From: Kiritimatiellia bacterium
Lineage (GTDB): Bacteria > Verrucomicrobiota > Kiritimatiellia > CAIVKH01
NCBI GenBank assembly: GCA_025054615.1
Contig: JANWZO010000013.1
Location: forward strand, 1-64,000
Direction of reading: 5' to 3'
Length of the DNA: 64,000 nt
The notes beneath the pieces are model-generated. The model saw nothing but the letters and a program-made list of their open reading frames with translations, was not told the DNA's origin and did no database searches. Position numbers and translations under genes: made by a program. Positions 46,915 to 55,014 of this stretch are shown here, piece after piece (the stretch's first letter is position 1; each line of letters begins with the position of its first letter).

Positions 46915-49909
46915 GCGCCCGGCGATATTCGCCCAACGGGTCCACGGAAAGTTTCGTCAGCCCGAATTGCCGCAGTTTGTCAGCCGATCTGATTCGGATG
47001 GGATCATGGATCTTCGTAGCCGGCCGCCCATCCGAAACTTCCCGAAAATTATAGTCTCTTTCCGAGAGACGTTGGACGACATAGAATTTTTCGGCGCCAT
47101 CATGCCGCATAAGGACCGTATCGCCGATGCAGAGGGAGCAGACGAGCGGGTTGCCGGACTCATCGACGCGACGAATGATCGGTTCGCCGAAGCGCTTGCG
47201 CCGCATGGCCTCGAACCGGGACACGACGACGACGCGCCAGGAGGGTTGGCCCCGTTTGTCGCGCGTTTCGAAAATCTCGGCGTGATGGTTTCCGCCGCCG
47301 GCGACATTTCGAGCGGGCTCTAAGCGAATGAGGTTGTCGGCGGCAATCTTTCCCGACTCGATCCGAACCCGGCGGATGGGGATGGCCCTGCCGGATTTGG
47401 TCGGCAGGACGGGGCGCCGGGCCGGGTCGGCAAAGACTTTTCTGGGGTTGCCGCCCGCCGCGGCCGCGCGCACGAGCTCGCGAATCCGGTCGTCCACGAT
47501 CTTGTCGATGTCATCTTCGGACAGGTCGGTCAGGGCTTTTCGGATCACCACCAGGGTCTTGCCGTTTTTACGGATGATGCCGTAGTGCGACTCGTTGTGC
47601 AGCGAACCTTGGACACGGCGATCCACGCGGTGGGAGACCAGCATGGTTCGAATATGGTGCTCAATCTGCTGGTATAGGGCTGGGGGTAGAGCCATCCCCG
47701 TGTATGTCCCCGGCCGCTGCGCGCGAGAGGCGGCGAGGGTCAATTCTCTTGTGAGCGCAGGGGTTGTCAGGGCCACCACGATCGCGTCGATCGCGTGGTG
47801 CCGGTGATCTTCTCGGTTTTTTTCATCCGCAATGCCCAGGATTCGGTTGAGATTCCACGCGCTGCGGAGCTGCGCGGTGGTGCGACCGGCGCTGACCTGG
47901 ATGCGGGATTTGCGCTCCTCGGGCGGGTAGAGGCGGCCCAGATATTCCGCGGCCCGGCGAGCCGCCAGCGACGTGGCGTGCAGATCGGCGCCTGTCCATA
48001 CCAGCAGTCCGGTTTCGGGCCCTTCCGGATTTTCACATTGGAACCGGCGCAATTTTTCCATTGCGTATGGGCTTTTGAATTTTTTCACGCGGGAGAGGAT
48101 CGCCTCATATCGTTCTTTGTCGCCGCTGAACGCCTCAAACGGCGTTTTGTCGCGCTTCTCCCTGTTCGCGTCGCGACGACAGAGCGTTTTATTCGCGAAG
48201 GAATTGTCGAGACTCCGGCTCCACGGGATGATGTGCTCGACCTCGACGAGGGGGTGGGGTCCGAACAGGTCGCGGAATGAGATGCCGTTTCCCGTATATG
48301 GGCAGATGCCACCGCACTCCTCAAACAACAGGGCCTTTTCAATATCGGCGGGCGACGGGTTCGAGATGCCGGCCTTGTTGATAATTTGTTCCCGCGCTTT
48401 TTCCCGCTCGGCGGCGCGCTTGCGCATGGCCTCCCACATTTCCACGCGGGCCGCTTTCGGCTTTTTGAGGTCTCGGGCCAGTTCGAGCCGGATCTTTCCG
48501 GGCAGGCCGTATTTTTGGAGGATCGCGTTGACGACGCGGCGCATTTCGGTCATGGCCCGCTGCGCGGTGGGATTGCGCAGGTCCTCGACGGGCGGCAGCC
48601 GGTCCACCTGGGGTTCCGTCCCTTGGTTCGGATAGACCCGCTGGACCGCCTCGGCATAGGAGAGGCCATGCTCCAGGTGGGGCAAGAGCCGGCGGATGGC
48701 CTTGCTGGAGAGGGCGCCGTGATCGTCCTCGAGCGTGATTTCGCTCAATTTCTCCGCTTCGTCCGGCGTGAGGCCCCACGGCTTTTTTAGCGCCAGATCT
48801 TTGAGCAGGTCCTCGTCTTCAATGCTGGCGACCGCCTCGTAGATGGCGGCCCTGATGGGTTCCGGCGCCTCGTCCCACTTGGCGCCGATGGCGGAACGGA
48901 TCCGGCAGGCGGTCACATTCCCTTTGATCTCCTTTTCCCCGCCCTCTTCCAGATTGAAGGTGAATCCCCGTTTCAAGCTCAGCGCCTTCCGCAATTCGGC
49001 GAACGACACCTTTTCGTTGCGTTCGAGCAGCTCGATGACTGTTTTGCGCTGCTCTTCCGTCAGTTTCTGGGAGACGCCGCCAAAGGAACGGACCGCCAGG
49101 TGATTGGCCGCCTGCAGAAGTCGGAACCGCTGATATAGCGGGTGAGAGGCGCGGATCCGCAAGCGCCGCGGCTCAAACGGACAGCGGCCGATGGAGGCAG
49201 GGTCCCACCAGACTTTTCGCTGGAAGAAGATTGCGCGCCGCAGCGCGTGGACGAAGGTCTCTGGCAAATGCAGCCCCAAGTTCTGCTGCCGCTCGATGAT
49301 AAGGTCGAATTCATGCCGATACCAATCCCGAGAGGTGTAGCGGCCGCGCAGCCGCTGCTCGTGCGGATTCAGGCTGGCCAGGTATTCTCCGAGGGTTTCC
49401 GCGCCCGCCCGCCGCATATCCTCATCCAGCCTGCGGATTTCGGCCTTTACGACGCCGCGTTCTTCGTCTTCGGAACTCTCCCGCCGATTGGATTTGAAGC
49501 CGCGGCGGTGCGCGATGTGAAAGATGGCCCGCCCGAATTCATACGGGTCAAGCCGGCTGCGTAGCGCCTTGGCCCGGCAGTCGTACGGATTCAACCCCAG
49601 GACGGCCTGCCAGGAAGCGTCGCTGGGATCCGGCGGGTTTTCCGGCAGAAATCCATTTCGTTGCAGCAGGGTTCGGACAGCGTGCAGCCGCATCCGGCGG
49701 CGGGCCAGAAGTCGCCGCCGCAAGCGCGCTTCTCGCCGCTTGACGTTTCGTGAACGATATTGATCGTTTTCATCCACTCCCAGCGGGAACACTCGTGCGC
49801 CTGCGGCGACGAGCTGGTCCCCGTCTGCCGTCTGATCGATGATCGCCCAGCCCACCGAGCGCGCCCCGATATCCAGACCCAAGATTCGATGTTCGAGCGG
49901 TTTGTTCAT
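46907..49909 (-). CDS. cas9: Type II-C CRISPR RNA-guided endonuclease Cas9
   Basis: 1000 residues from the ATG at 49909, which has GGAGG seven bases upstream; the longer frame to 50023 enters the promoter and tracrRNA. RuvC-I is LGLDIGARSVGWAIID near residue 10, the Arg-rich bridge helix RREARLRRRLLARRRM is near residue 55, and RuvC-II is RLELARDLK (Glu near 476). The HNH domain contains VEVEHIIPWSRSLDNSFANK (His near 558), and RuvC-III is HHAIDAIVVAL near 704. All nuclease residues are present. The compact size without a cas4 or csn2 gene fits II-C. Order is cas9-cas1-cas2, overlapping. Confidence 0.97.
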   Translation of the reverse strand: MNKPLEHRILGLDIGARSVGWAIIDQTADGDQLVAAGARVFPLGVDENDQYRSRNVKRREARLRRRLLARRRMRLHAVRTLLQRNGFLPENPPDPSDASWQAVLGLNPYDCRAKALRSRLDPYEFGRAIFHIAHRRGFKSNRRESSEDEERGVVKAEIRRLDEDMRRAGAETLGEYLASLNPHEQRLRGRYTSRDWYRHEFDLIIERQQNLGLHLPETFVHALRRAIFFQRKVWWDPASIGRCPFEPRRLRIRASHPLYQRFRLLQAANHLAVRSFGGVSQKLTEEQRKTVIELLERNEKVSFAELRKALSLKRGFTFNLEEGGEKEIKGNVTACRIRSAIGAKWDEAPEPIRAAIYEAVASIEDEDLLKDLALKKPWGLTPDEAEKLSEITLEDDHGALSSKAIRRLLPHLEHGLSYAEAVQRVYPNQGTEPQVDRLPPVEDLRNPTAQRAMTEMRRVVNAILQKYGLPGKIRLELARDLKKPKAARVEMWEAMRKRAAEREKAREQIINKAGISNPSPADIEKALLFEECGGICPYTGNGISFRDLFGPHPLVEVEHIIPWSRSLDNSFANKTLCRRDANREKRDKTPFEAFSGDKERYEAILSRVKKFKSPYAMEKLRRFQCENPEGPETGLLVWTGADLHATSLAARRAAEYLGRLYPPEERKSRIQVSAGRTTAQLRSAWNLNRILGIADEKNREDHRHHAIDAIVVALTTPALTRELTLAASRAQRPGTYTGMALPPALYQQIEHHIRTMLVSHRVDRRVQGSLHNESHYGIIRKNGKTLVVIRKALTDLSEDDIDKIVDDRIRELVRAAAAGGNPRKVFADPARRPVLPTKSGRAIPIRRVRIESGKIAADNLIRLEPARNVAGGGNHHAEIFETRDKRGQPSWRVVVVSRFEAMRRKRFGEPIIRRVDESGNPLVCSLCIGDTVLMRHDGAEKFYVVQRLSERDYNFREVSDGRPATKIHDPIRIRSADKLRQFGLTKLSVDPLGEYRRAHD

Positions 49910-49925
49910 GACCGACCTCCAACTC

Positions 49926-49953
49926 TTGACGATTATCGTGAAATTGTCATAGT
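49926..49953 (+). promoter_or_regulatory. Candidate tracrRNA promoter
   Basis: TTGACG (49926-49931), 16-base spacer, CATAGT (49948-49953). A start near 49959 puts the anti-repeat right at the RNA 5' end. Confidence 0.55.
49929..49939. promoter_or_regulatory. Palindrome inside the divergent cas9/tracrRNA promoters
   Basis: ACGATTATCGT is a perfect palindrome around a central T. It covers the cas9 -10 box and the end of the tracrRNA -35 box. A protein bound here would affect both transcripts. The binding factor is unknown. Confidence 0.35.
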
Positions 49954-49961
49954 AGAGACAA
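49932..49961 (-). promoter_or_regulatory. Candidate cas9-cas1-cas2 promoter
   Basis: Minus strand TTGTCT (49956-49961), 18-base spacer, GATAAT (49932-49937), 22 bases before the cas9 ATG. It overlaps the tracrRNA promoter on the other strand almost completely. Confidence 0.5.
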
Positions 49962-50079
49962 GTGTATCCGAGCGGCTCTTGTTTCTGCTTTTCACAGCAA
50001 GAACTTGAGTTCGCAGAGTGCATTCCTGCGGGAATGCAAATCGCCCTCGCGCACGACCTCGTCGGCCGGGGGCGTTTTT
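49958..50079 (+). ncRNA. Predicted tracrRNA of the type II-C system
   Basis: About 120 nt. The 5' anti-repeat (49958-49998, starting ACAAGTGTATCCGAGCGGC) is complementary to the orphan repeat beside cas2. Then come hairpin GAAC-TTGA-GTTC (50001-50012), hairpin GCATTCC-TGCG-GGAATGC (50020-50037), and a terminator hairpin with CGCCC/GGGCG ends (50042-50074) followed by TTTTT. In the type II crRNA:tracrRNA duplex the tracrRNA 5' end pairs with the repeat 3' end, which fits the orientation found. Confidence 0.8.
50042..50079 (+). terminator. Rho-independent terminator of tracrRNA
   Basis: CGCCC at 50042-50046 pairs with GGGCG at 50070-50074, with an inner CGAC-CTC-GTCG stem, followed directly by TTTTT. 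Confidence 0.75.
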
Positions 50080-50184
50080 ATTTCGATGGAGGGAGCGGTT
50101 TGCCTGGCCGGCGCTGGCGGAAGGTCGTGCAGCGCCGGCGCGCGGGGCTGGCTCGACTAGCGAACCCGCTCGGCCAACGGTTTA

Positions 50185-50251
50185 TTTTCCATGGCATGGA
50201 AAAAGGGGGCGCGACAGCTTCCATGGCATGGAAATTCCAGAGTATGGAAAT
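50185..50251 (+). repeat. Dispersed 67-bp repeat of three palindromes, copy 2
   Basis: TTCCATGGCATGGAA at 50187-50201 and 50219-50233, and TTCCAGAGTATGGAA at 50235-50249. Centre spacings are 32 and 16 bases, the same as copy 1 (11489-11555) when read in the same orientation. It lies in a non-coding gap of about 350 bases between the tracrRNA terminator and the glycosyltransferase gene stop at 50433. The rest of that gap shows nothing I can name. Confidence 0.8.
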
Positions 50252-50432
50252 TTCGGCGCGACGCTGGCCGGTCGGGGCGCACGAAATCGACTGATCGGAG
50301 CGAGGAACAGCGGCGAATCGGGGAACGTGATGCGACCCCGTCAGGGCGCGGCTGAGCCGCCGGTTGTAATTTGCGTTGCAGGTCGCGAAGCTCTCGGGGG
50401 GCTCGGGCAACGCGCTGGCGCAACGATTGACC

Positions 50433-51509
50433 TTAGCGGCGCGGCACGCGCGCGAGCAGCGCGTCGAATTCGGCCTCCAGATTTCGCGCGCGGACCTGAT
50501 CGATTCGACGTTGCTGAGAGGCTAAGACTTCGCGGCGAACGGCGCGATCATTCGCGATCTTGTGCAAGAGTACCGCCAGTTCTGCCGTCGTGAGCCCTTC
50601 ATACAAGACGCCCGCGCCGCCCATCGCCTCGGGCATGCCGCCGATGGCATGGGCGACCACGGGTACGCCGCAGTACATCGCCTCGAGCAGCGGCAGGCAG
50701 TAGCCTTCATGATCGCTCGTAGACACGTAAACGTCCGCGCAGCGGTAATAGGTCGGCAGGCCGCGGGGCGATGCGAACCCTTCGAAGCAGACGTTCGGTA
50801 GATCGAAGTCGCCCGCGAGCATCCGGAGCATCGCAAAATACCGAGGGCAACTGCGGTCGGAGCCGACGATCACGAGCCGACTAAAAGGATCGAGGGTTTT
50901 GTGATACCAGTTGAACGCCTCGATCAGCACTTCGAGCCGCTTGTTAGGGGCGATGCGGCCGACGGTGAGAAAGGTGGTGAGCCTGCGCCGGAATCGGATG
51001 CGGACGTCGGGGTCGTCCGGCACATCGAGCGGGGTGGGATCGAACACTAGGGGGAACACGGCAGGATCGCGTGCGCCTGAGGCGCGCAGTTCCGCCGCGT
51101 TGAATTCAGAGACGGCCCAGCAGGCATCGGCGCGCCGGACGACATCCGGCAGCCGCTCGCGCGCGCGGGCGAGCTGGGCGGCAACCGCGTCGTCGAATCC
51201 GCGGAAAAATTCGGCGGGGGTAATGTTGTGGTAGACAAGAACCCGGGACGCGGGGGACTCGAGGAATCGTTCGACTGCCGGCGAGGCGATCGAGTAATGG
51301 TGCAGCACGAGATCGCCCGCGCGGCCCTGATATTCCTCCAGCGGGCGGCACTCGCCGCGAACGGCGGGCGCGACGTGCGCGGCGGGGGCGAAGATTTCCG
51401 AGGCCGCCCCGCGCCGGCGCGCGAGATCGCGGAGGACGCGCGCGCAATTCGAGATGGCGTCGCCGTCGGCGAATCCGTTAAGGATTTGATGGATGGCGGG
51501 GACGGACAT
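50433..51509 (-). CDS. GT4-family glycosyltransferase
   Basis: 358 residues. GT-B fold retaining glycosyltransferase. The nucleotide-sugar domain shows FLTVGRIAPNKRLEVLIEAF, LVIVGSDRSCPRYF, FEGFASPRGLPTYYRCADVYVSTSDHEGYCLPLLEAM (with the E-x7-E type motif) and GVPVVAHAIGGMPE. The acceptor domain has VLHHYSIASPAVERFL. It probably builds cell-surface polysaccharide in the cytoplasm. One base separates it from the coiled-coil gene upstream. Confidence 0.88.
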   Translation of the reverse strand: MSVPAIHQILNGFADGDAISNCARVLRDLARRRGAASEIFAPAAHVAPAVRGECRPLEEYQGRAGDLVLHHYSIASPAVERFLESPASRVLVYHNITPAEFFRGFDDAVAAQLARARERLPDVVRRADACWAVSEFNAAELRASGARDPAVFPLVFDPTPLDVPDDPDVRIRFRRRLTTFLTVGRIAPNKRLEVLIEAFNWYHKTLDPFSRLVIVGSDRSCPRYFAMLRMLAGDFDLPNVCFEGFASPRGLPTYYRCADVYVSTSDHEGYCLPLLEAMYCGVPVVAHAIGGMPEAMGGAGVLYEGLTTAELAVLLHKIANDRAVRREVLASQQRRIDQVRARNLEAEFDALLARVPRR

Positions 51510-51510
51510 A

Positions 51511-51933
51511 TCAGGCGGGCGGTCGTTCCCGCAGGCGTTCCAGTTCCCGCCGCAGGGCGGCGATCTCTGCGCCCTGTGCTTCGAGAAGCGCGACCAAGTT
51601 CGAATTGACCCGATTTTGCCGAAAGGCTAGCCGCTCGTGTTGATACCGGAGAAGTACCCACAGCAGCGAGCGAACCGCCCACGTTGCGAGGCCGAGTATT
51701 CCTTTCCGCCGAGGAATTTCATAGCCGAGCGTGTCGATGTGTTGGCGACGGCGCACGAGGTCGGTGAGGATTTCCAGGTATTCCCGCTCCGAACGGGCTT
51801 CACGCAGCCGAAGCGCGGCAATCTCCGGCGGCAGAAAAATCGCGCGGCGCTGGGCCTCCATGCGCCGGACAGTCTGACGGATTTCGGGCGCCCACTCGGG
51901 GGCGCGGTCGCGGTTTGCGAGGAGAATCCTCAT
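51511..51933 (-). CDS. Hypothetical protein with hydrophobic helix and coiled coil
   Basis: 140 residues, no family recognised. The first half is charged and helical (QTVRRMEAQRRAIFLPPEIAALRLREARSEREYLE). A short hydrophobic segment GLATWAVRSLLWVLLRY follows at about residues 80-96, and a C-terminal coiled coil with regular Leu/Ala spacing (NSNLVALLEAQGAEIAALRRELERLRE). Overlaps the YihY gene by four bases and sits one base before the GT4 gene, so it may help that glycosyltransferase at the membrane. Confidence 0.65.
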   Translation of the reverse strand: MRILLANRDRAPEWAPEIRQTVRRMEAQRRAIFLPPEIAALRLREARSEREYLEILTDLVRRRQHIDTLGYEIPRRKGILGLATWAVRSLLWVLLRYQHERLAFRQNRVNSNLVALLEAQGAEIAALRRELERLRERPPA

Positions 51934-53264
51934 ATCGCACGCTCAACGAGCACGCTGAGGGTTTGGTCGTCCATCGCCGATACCAAGCGCCGGCGCAAGT
52001 CGGCCAGCGCGGCGCTGGTCGCAGAGTCCAGCCGTTCGGGCCGCAGGCTTTCCGGCGCGGCCCCGTCCTCGAGGAGCCGCTCCACGACGGACCCTACCGT
52101 CAACCGATCGGGATCGCGCAACAGGACGACGCTGCCAGGGGCGTCGGCGCGTTCGGCGAGCAGGCCGACGCGCGCGAGCTGCGCGGCCACCTCGTTCACG
52201 AGGCGGATGGGGACCTGCCGGTCAGCGGCGTAGGCGGCCAGGTCCACGGTCTCTCGCTCGCCGCGAAGCGCACGGGCGGCTTCAACCAACAGCGAGATGG
52301 CCAGCGCGAGGCGGGCCTGGACGCTCGCGCGGGCAGCGATGCGCTCGAGGGGGTATGTGGCGTGGTGCTGGAACGCGAAGGCGATTTCCGCGCCGAGCAG
52401 GATGATCATCCACCCCACATAGAGCCAGATGAGAAAAATCGGGATGGACGCGAACGCGCCATAGACCGCGTCGTAGCGCGACAGGGAGACCTGCATGGAA
52501 ATGTAGAGGCGTTGCCAGCCGAGCCAGAGCAGGGCGGTCACAAGCGCCCCTGCGGCAGCGGCGCGGCGGCGGACATGCGTATTCGGCATGAAGATGAACA
52601 GCAGAAAAAACGCGAACCACGCGGTGGCAAGGGGGGCAGCCGGCATGAGCACAGCGAGAAGATGCCGACCTTCGACGGCGAGGGCGCTCGACAAAAACTG
52701 GGTTTTGAGAGAGGCGCTGACGGCAAACCCCGCCATAATCAGGACCGGCACCGCCACGACAACCGAAGTGTAGTTGGTAAATTTCCGCCAGAGCGAGCGA
52801 GACTCCGACACGCCCCAAATGCGGTTGAACGAAGCCTCAATACTGCCCAGGGTCTGCACCGCGGTTACGAACAACACCGCTACGCCGATCCACCCGAGCG
52901 TGCGGAGGTTGGCGCGCAGGACCAGGTCGGTCGTTATCAGGACGAATTCGCGAAATTGCGCAGGCATGGAGGCGACGGCATCCGCTATGCGGTCCATCGC
53001 TTCTTCAGCGCCGCCAAATCCCTTGAGAATGGCAAAGGCGAGGGTCAGCAGGGGCACCAGCGCAAGCAGCGTGGAGAACGTGAGGGCGGCGGCATGGATG
53101 GCGAGGTCGTCCTCCCGGAAGCCGCGTACGACGAGCTGGCCGATCCGGATAAGCCGGATGGCTAATCCTTTGAGCCCCTTCAACGTCGAAATTTCCGCTG
53201 GCCACGCGTCGAGGTCGAAAATGCTCCGAAGCCGGGCGCGCAGGTTGGATCGGCCAGCGATCAT
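51930..53264 (-). CDS. YihY/BrkB-family inner-membrane protein
   Basis: 444 residues from the ATG at 53264, which overlaps the NUDIX stop (ATGA). Six-helix YihY fold: GFREDDLAIHAAALTFSTLLALVPLLTLAFAIL, then TLGSIEASFNRIWGVSESRSLWRKFTNYTSVV, then FMPNTHVRRRAAAAGALVTALLWLGWQRLYI, and YGAFASIPIFLIWLYVGWMIILLGAEIAFAFQH. An extra C-terminal domain of about 120 residues looks like a winged helix (VNEVAAQLARVGLLAERADAPGSVVLLRDPDRLTVGSVVERL). Function is unknown; the family was once misnamed ribonuclease BN. Confidence 0.9.
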   Translation of the reverse strand: MIAGRSNLRARLRSIFDLDAWPAEISTLKGLKGLAIRLIRIGQLVVRGFREDDLAIHAAALTFSTLLALVPLLTLAFAILKGFGGAEEAMDRIADAVASMPAQFREFVLITTDLVLRANLRTLGWIGVAVLFVTAVQTLGSIEASFNRIWGVSESRSLWRKFTNYTSVVVAVPVLIMAGFAVSASLKTQFLSSALAVEGRHLLAVLMPAAPLATAWFAFFLLFIFMPNTHVRRRAAAAGALVTALLWLGWQRLYISMQVSLSRYDAVYGAFASIPIFLIWLYVGWMIILLGAEIAFAFQHHATYPLERIAARASVQARLALAISLLVEAARALRGERETVDLAAYAADRQVPIRLVNEVAAQLARVGLLAERADAPGSVVLLRDPDRLTVGSVVERLLEDGAAPESLRPERLDSATSAALADLRRRLVSAMDDQTLSVLVERAI

Positions 53265-53803
53265 GGAGCGCGCGGGTCCGCGATGCATTCCCGATACAGC
53301 GCCCACGCGGCGAGGGTTTTGGCGTCCTCGATCTGCCCGTTGCGAACGCGGGCGCGAAATTCTTCGTCCGTGAGCAACTCAAGCACGAGGCGCTCGTCGT
53401 GGTCGAGGTCGCGCGGCCCTGCCGCATCTGCCTCGCCGTAGAAGCAGACGATCCGTTCTTCGACGTAACCGGGCGTCGGGTAGAGCACGCCGAGCCGAAC
53501 AAGGCGTTTGAGGGAAAAGCCGGTTTCCTCCCGAACTTCGCGGCGGGCGGCGTCCTCCGGCGGCTCGTTGGGATCCAGGATCCCGGCGACGACCTCGAGC
53601 ATTTCCTTTTGCGCGCCGCATCTGAATTGCCGGACAAAGGCCCATCGGCCGTCGGGGGCCCGGAGCCAGACGCAGATCGCGCCCGGGTGGCGGACGAGTT
53701 CTCGGTAGGCGCGACGGCCGTCCTCCAATTCCACATCCAGGGTTTCGACGCGGACGAGGCGGCCCGCGAACGCCGTATTTCGCGACAGAGTTTTCTCGTG
53801 CAT
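53261..53803 (-). CDS. NUDIX hydrolase, ADP-ribose pyrophosphatase type
   Basis: 180 residues. The Nudix box GILDPNEPPEDAARREVREETGF fits GX5EX7REUXEEXGU. The upstream segment VVRHPGAICV-like (LVRHPGAICVWL) and PTPGYVEERIVCFYGE match NudF-type ADP-ribose pyrophosphatases. Hydrolyses ADP-ribose or related nucleotide sugars. Nearly divergent from the dGTPase-like gene. Confidence 0.88.
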   Translation of the reverse strand: MHEKTLSRNTAFAGRLVRVETLDVELEDGRRAYRELVRHPGAICVWLRAPDGRWAFVRQFRCGAQKEMLEVVAGILDPNEPPEDAARREVREETGFSLKRLVRLGVLYPTPGYVEERIVCFYGEADAAGPRDLDHDERLVLELLTDEEFRARVRNGQIEDAKTLAAWALYRECIADPRAP

Positions 53804-53838
53804 GGTCGATGTCCGTTGAAAGGCCCGATGTGGATCTT

Positions 53839-55014
53839 ATGATACCGACCGTGCTGCGTTCGAGAAAAGAAACGGAGGCTCTCGAGGATCAGACGCTGGC
53901 GCCCTATGCGGCGCGGAGCGCCTGCAGCCGGGGTCGGCGCTATCCGGAACCTCCGCACGAACATCGCACGGAATTCCAGCGCGATCGCGACCGCATCCTG
54001 CACAGCCGCTGCTTTCGGCGGCTCGAGTACAAAACGCAGGTGTTCATCAATGGCACTGCGGATCACTACCGAACCCGGCTGACGCATACGCTGGAGATGG
54101 CGGCCGTGGGGCGGACACTCGCGCGCGCGCTGGGCGCGAATGCCGATTTGACCGAGGCGATTGCCCTCGCGCACGACATCGGGCACAGCCCGTTTGGACA
54201 CGCTGGAGAGGAGACCTTGAACGAGTTGATGGCGGACCACGGTGGCTTCGACCATAACGTGCAGAGCGTGCGGTGGGTCGAGGAGCTGGAATCCAGTTAT
54301 CCGGGGTTTCCCGGGCTGAACCTGACCTGGGAAGTTCGGGCGGGGCTCTTTAAGCACCAAGCGGCAATTCCTGGTTTTTGCGTGGACGGCCATCCCATCG
54401 GGCCCCATCAAATGATTGAGGCGCAGATGGCGGATGTCGCCGACGACATGACGTATTGCGCGCACGATGTGGATGACGGGCTGGAGGCGGGTCTGCTGAC
54501 AGAGGACTTGCTGCTCCGGACAGAGGCGTGGCGCCGCGCGGCGGAACGCGTCCGCCGTCAGTACGGCGACCTGCCGGAGCCGAAGCGGTTGGCCGCCGGC
54601 GTGCGCGCGCTGCTAGACATGCAGGTCGAGGATGTGCTGCGGCATACGGAGGCTCAGCTCGACCGGTTCAAGCCCGATTCTCCGGCCGCGGTAATGAACT
54701 GCCCTGAACGGATCTGCGGCTACAGCTTTGAGATGCGGGAAATCATGCGCGATTTCCGAAAGTTTTTGTTCGAGAACATGTATTGGTCGCCAATGGTGGA
54801 GACCGCAAACCGCGAGGCCACGGCGATGATGCGGCGACTCTTTCTCCACTATGTTGCGCATCCCGAGACGATGGGCCGGAAGGCGCAGGCGCGGATCCCG
54901 AAGGACGGGATTTGGCGCGCGGCCTGCGACTATTTGTCCGGGATGACCGACCGGTACGCGCTGGCCGAATACCTGAAATTCGGGCTCGACCGGGAGGCGC
55001 CGGCGGCTCAGTAG
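53839..55014 (+). CDS. dgt: dGTPase-like HD-domain phosphohydrolase
   Basis: 391 residues from the ATG at 53839; an ATG at 53809 leaves only five bases to the divergent NUDIX start and is less likely. HD-fold: RDRDRILHSRCFRRLEYKTQVF, TRLTHTLEMAAVGRTLARALG (first His), EAIALAHDIGHSPFGHAGEE (HD), DDMTYCAHDVDDGL (last Asp). Hydrolyses dGTP or other dNTPs to deoxynucleoside and triphosphate. Such enzymes also restrict phages in some hosts. Overlaps the convergent sugar-transferase gene by seven bases. Confidence 0.92.
   Translation: MIPTVLRSRKETEALEDQTLAPYAARSACSRGRRYPEPPHEHRTEFQRDRDRILHSRCFRRLEYKTQVFINGTADHYRTRLTHTLEMAAVGRTLARALGANADLTEAIALAHDIGHSPFGHAGEETLNELMADHGGFDHNVQSVRWVEELESSYPGFPGLNLTWEVRAGLFKHQAAIPGFCVDGHPIGPHQMIEAQMADVADDMTYCAHDVDDGLEAGLLTEDLLLRTEAWRRAAERVRRQYGDLPEPKRLAAGVRALLDMQVEDVLRHTEAQLDRFKPDSPAAVMNCPERICGYSFEMREIMRDFRKFLFENMYWSPMVETANREATAMMRRLFLHYVAHPETMGRKAQARIPKDGIWRAACDYLSGMTDRYALAEYLKFGLDREAPAAQ

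Noticed and set aside
49910-50023. N-terminal extension of Cas9 by 38 residues.
   Set aside because: The frame is open but covers both promoters and part of the tracrRNA; the ATG at 49909 has a good Shine-Dalgarno and aligns with the normal Cas9 start.
50252-50432. A short gene or leader between the palindromic repeat and the glycosyltransferase gene.
   Set aside because: Open frames here lack ribosome binding sites and family resemblance.
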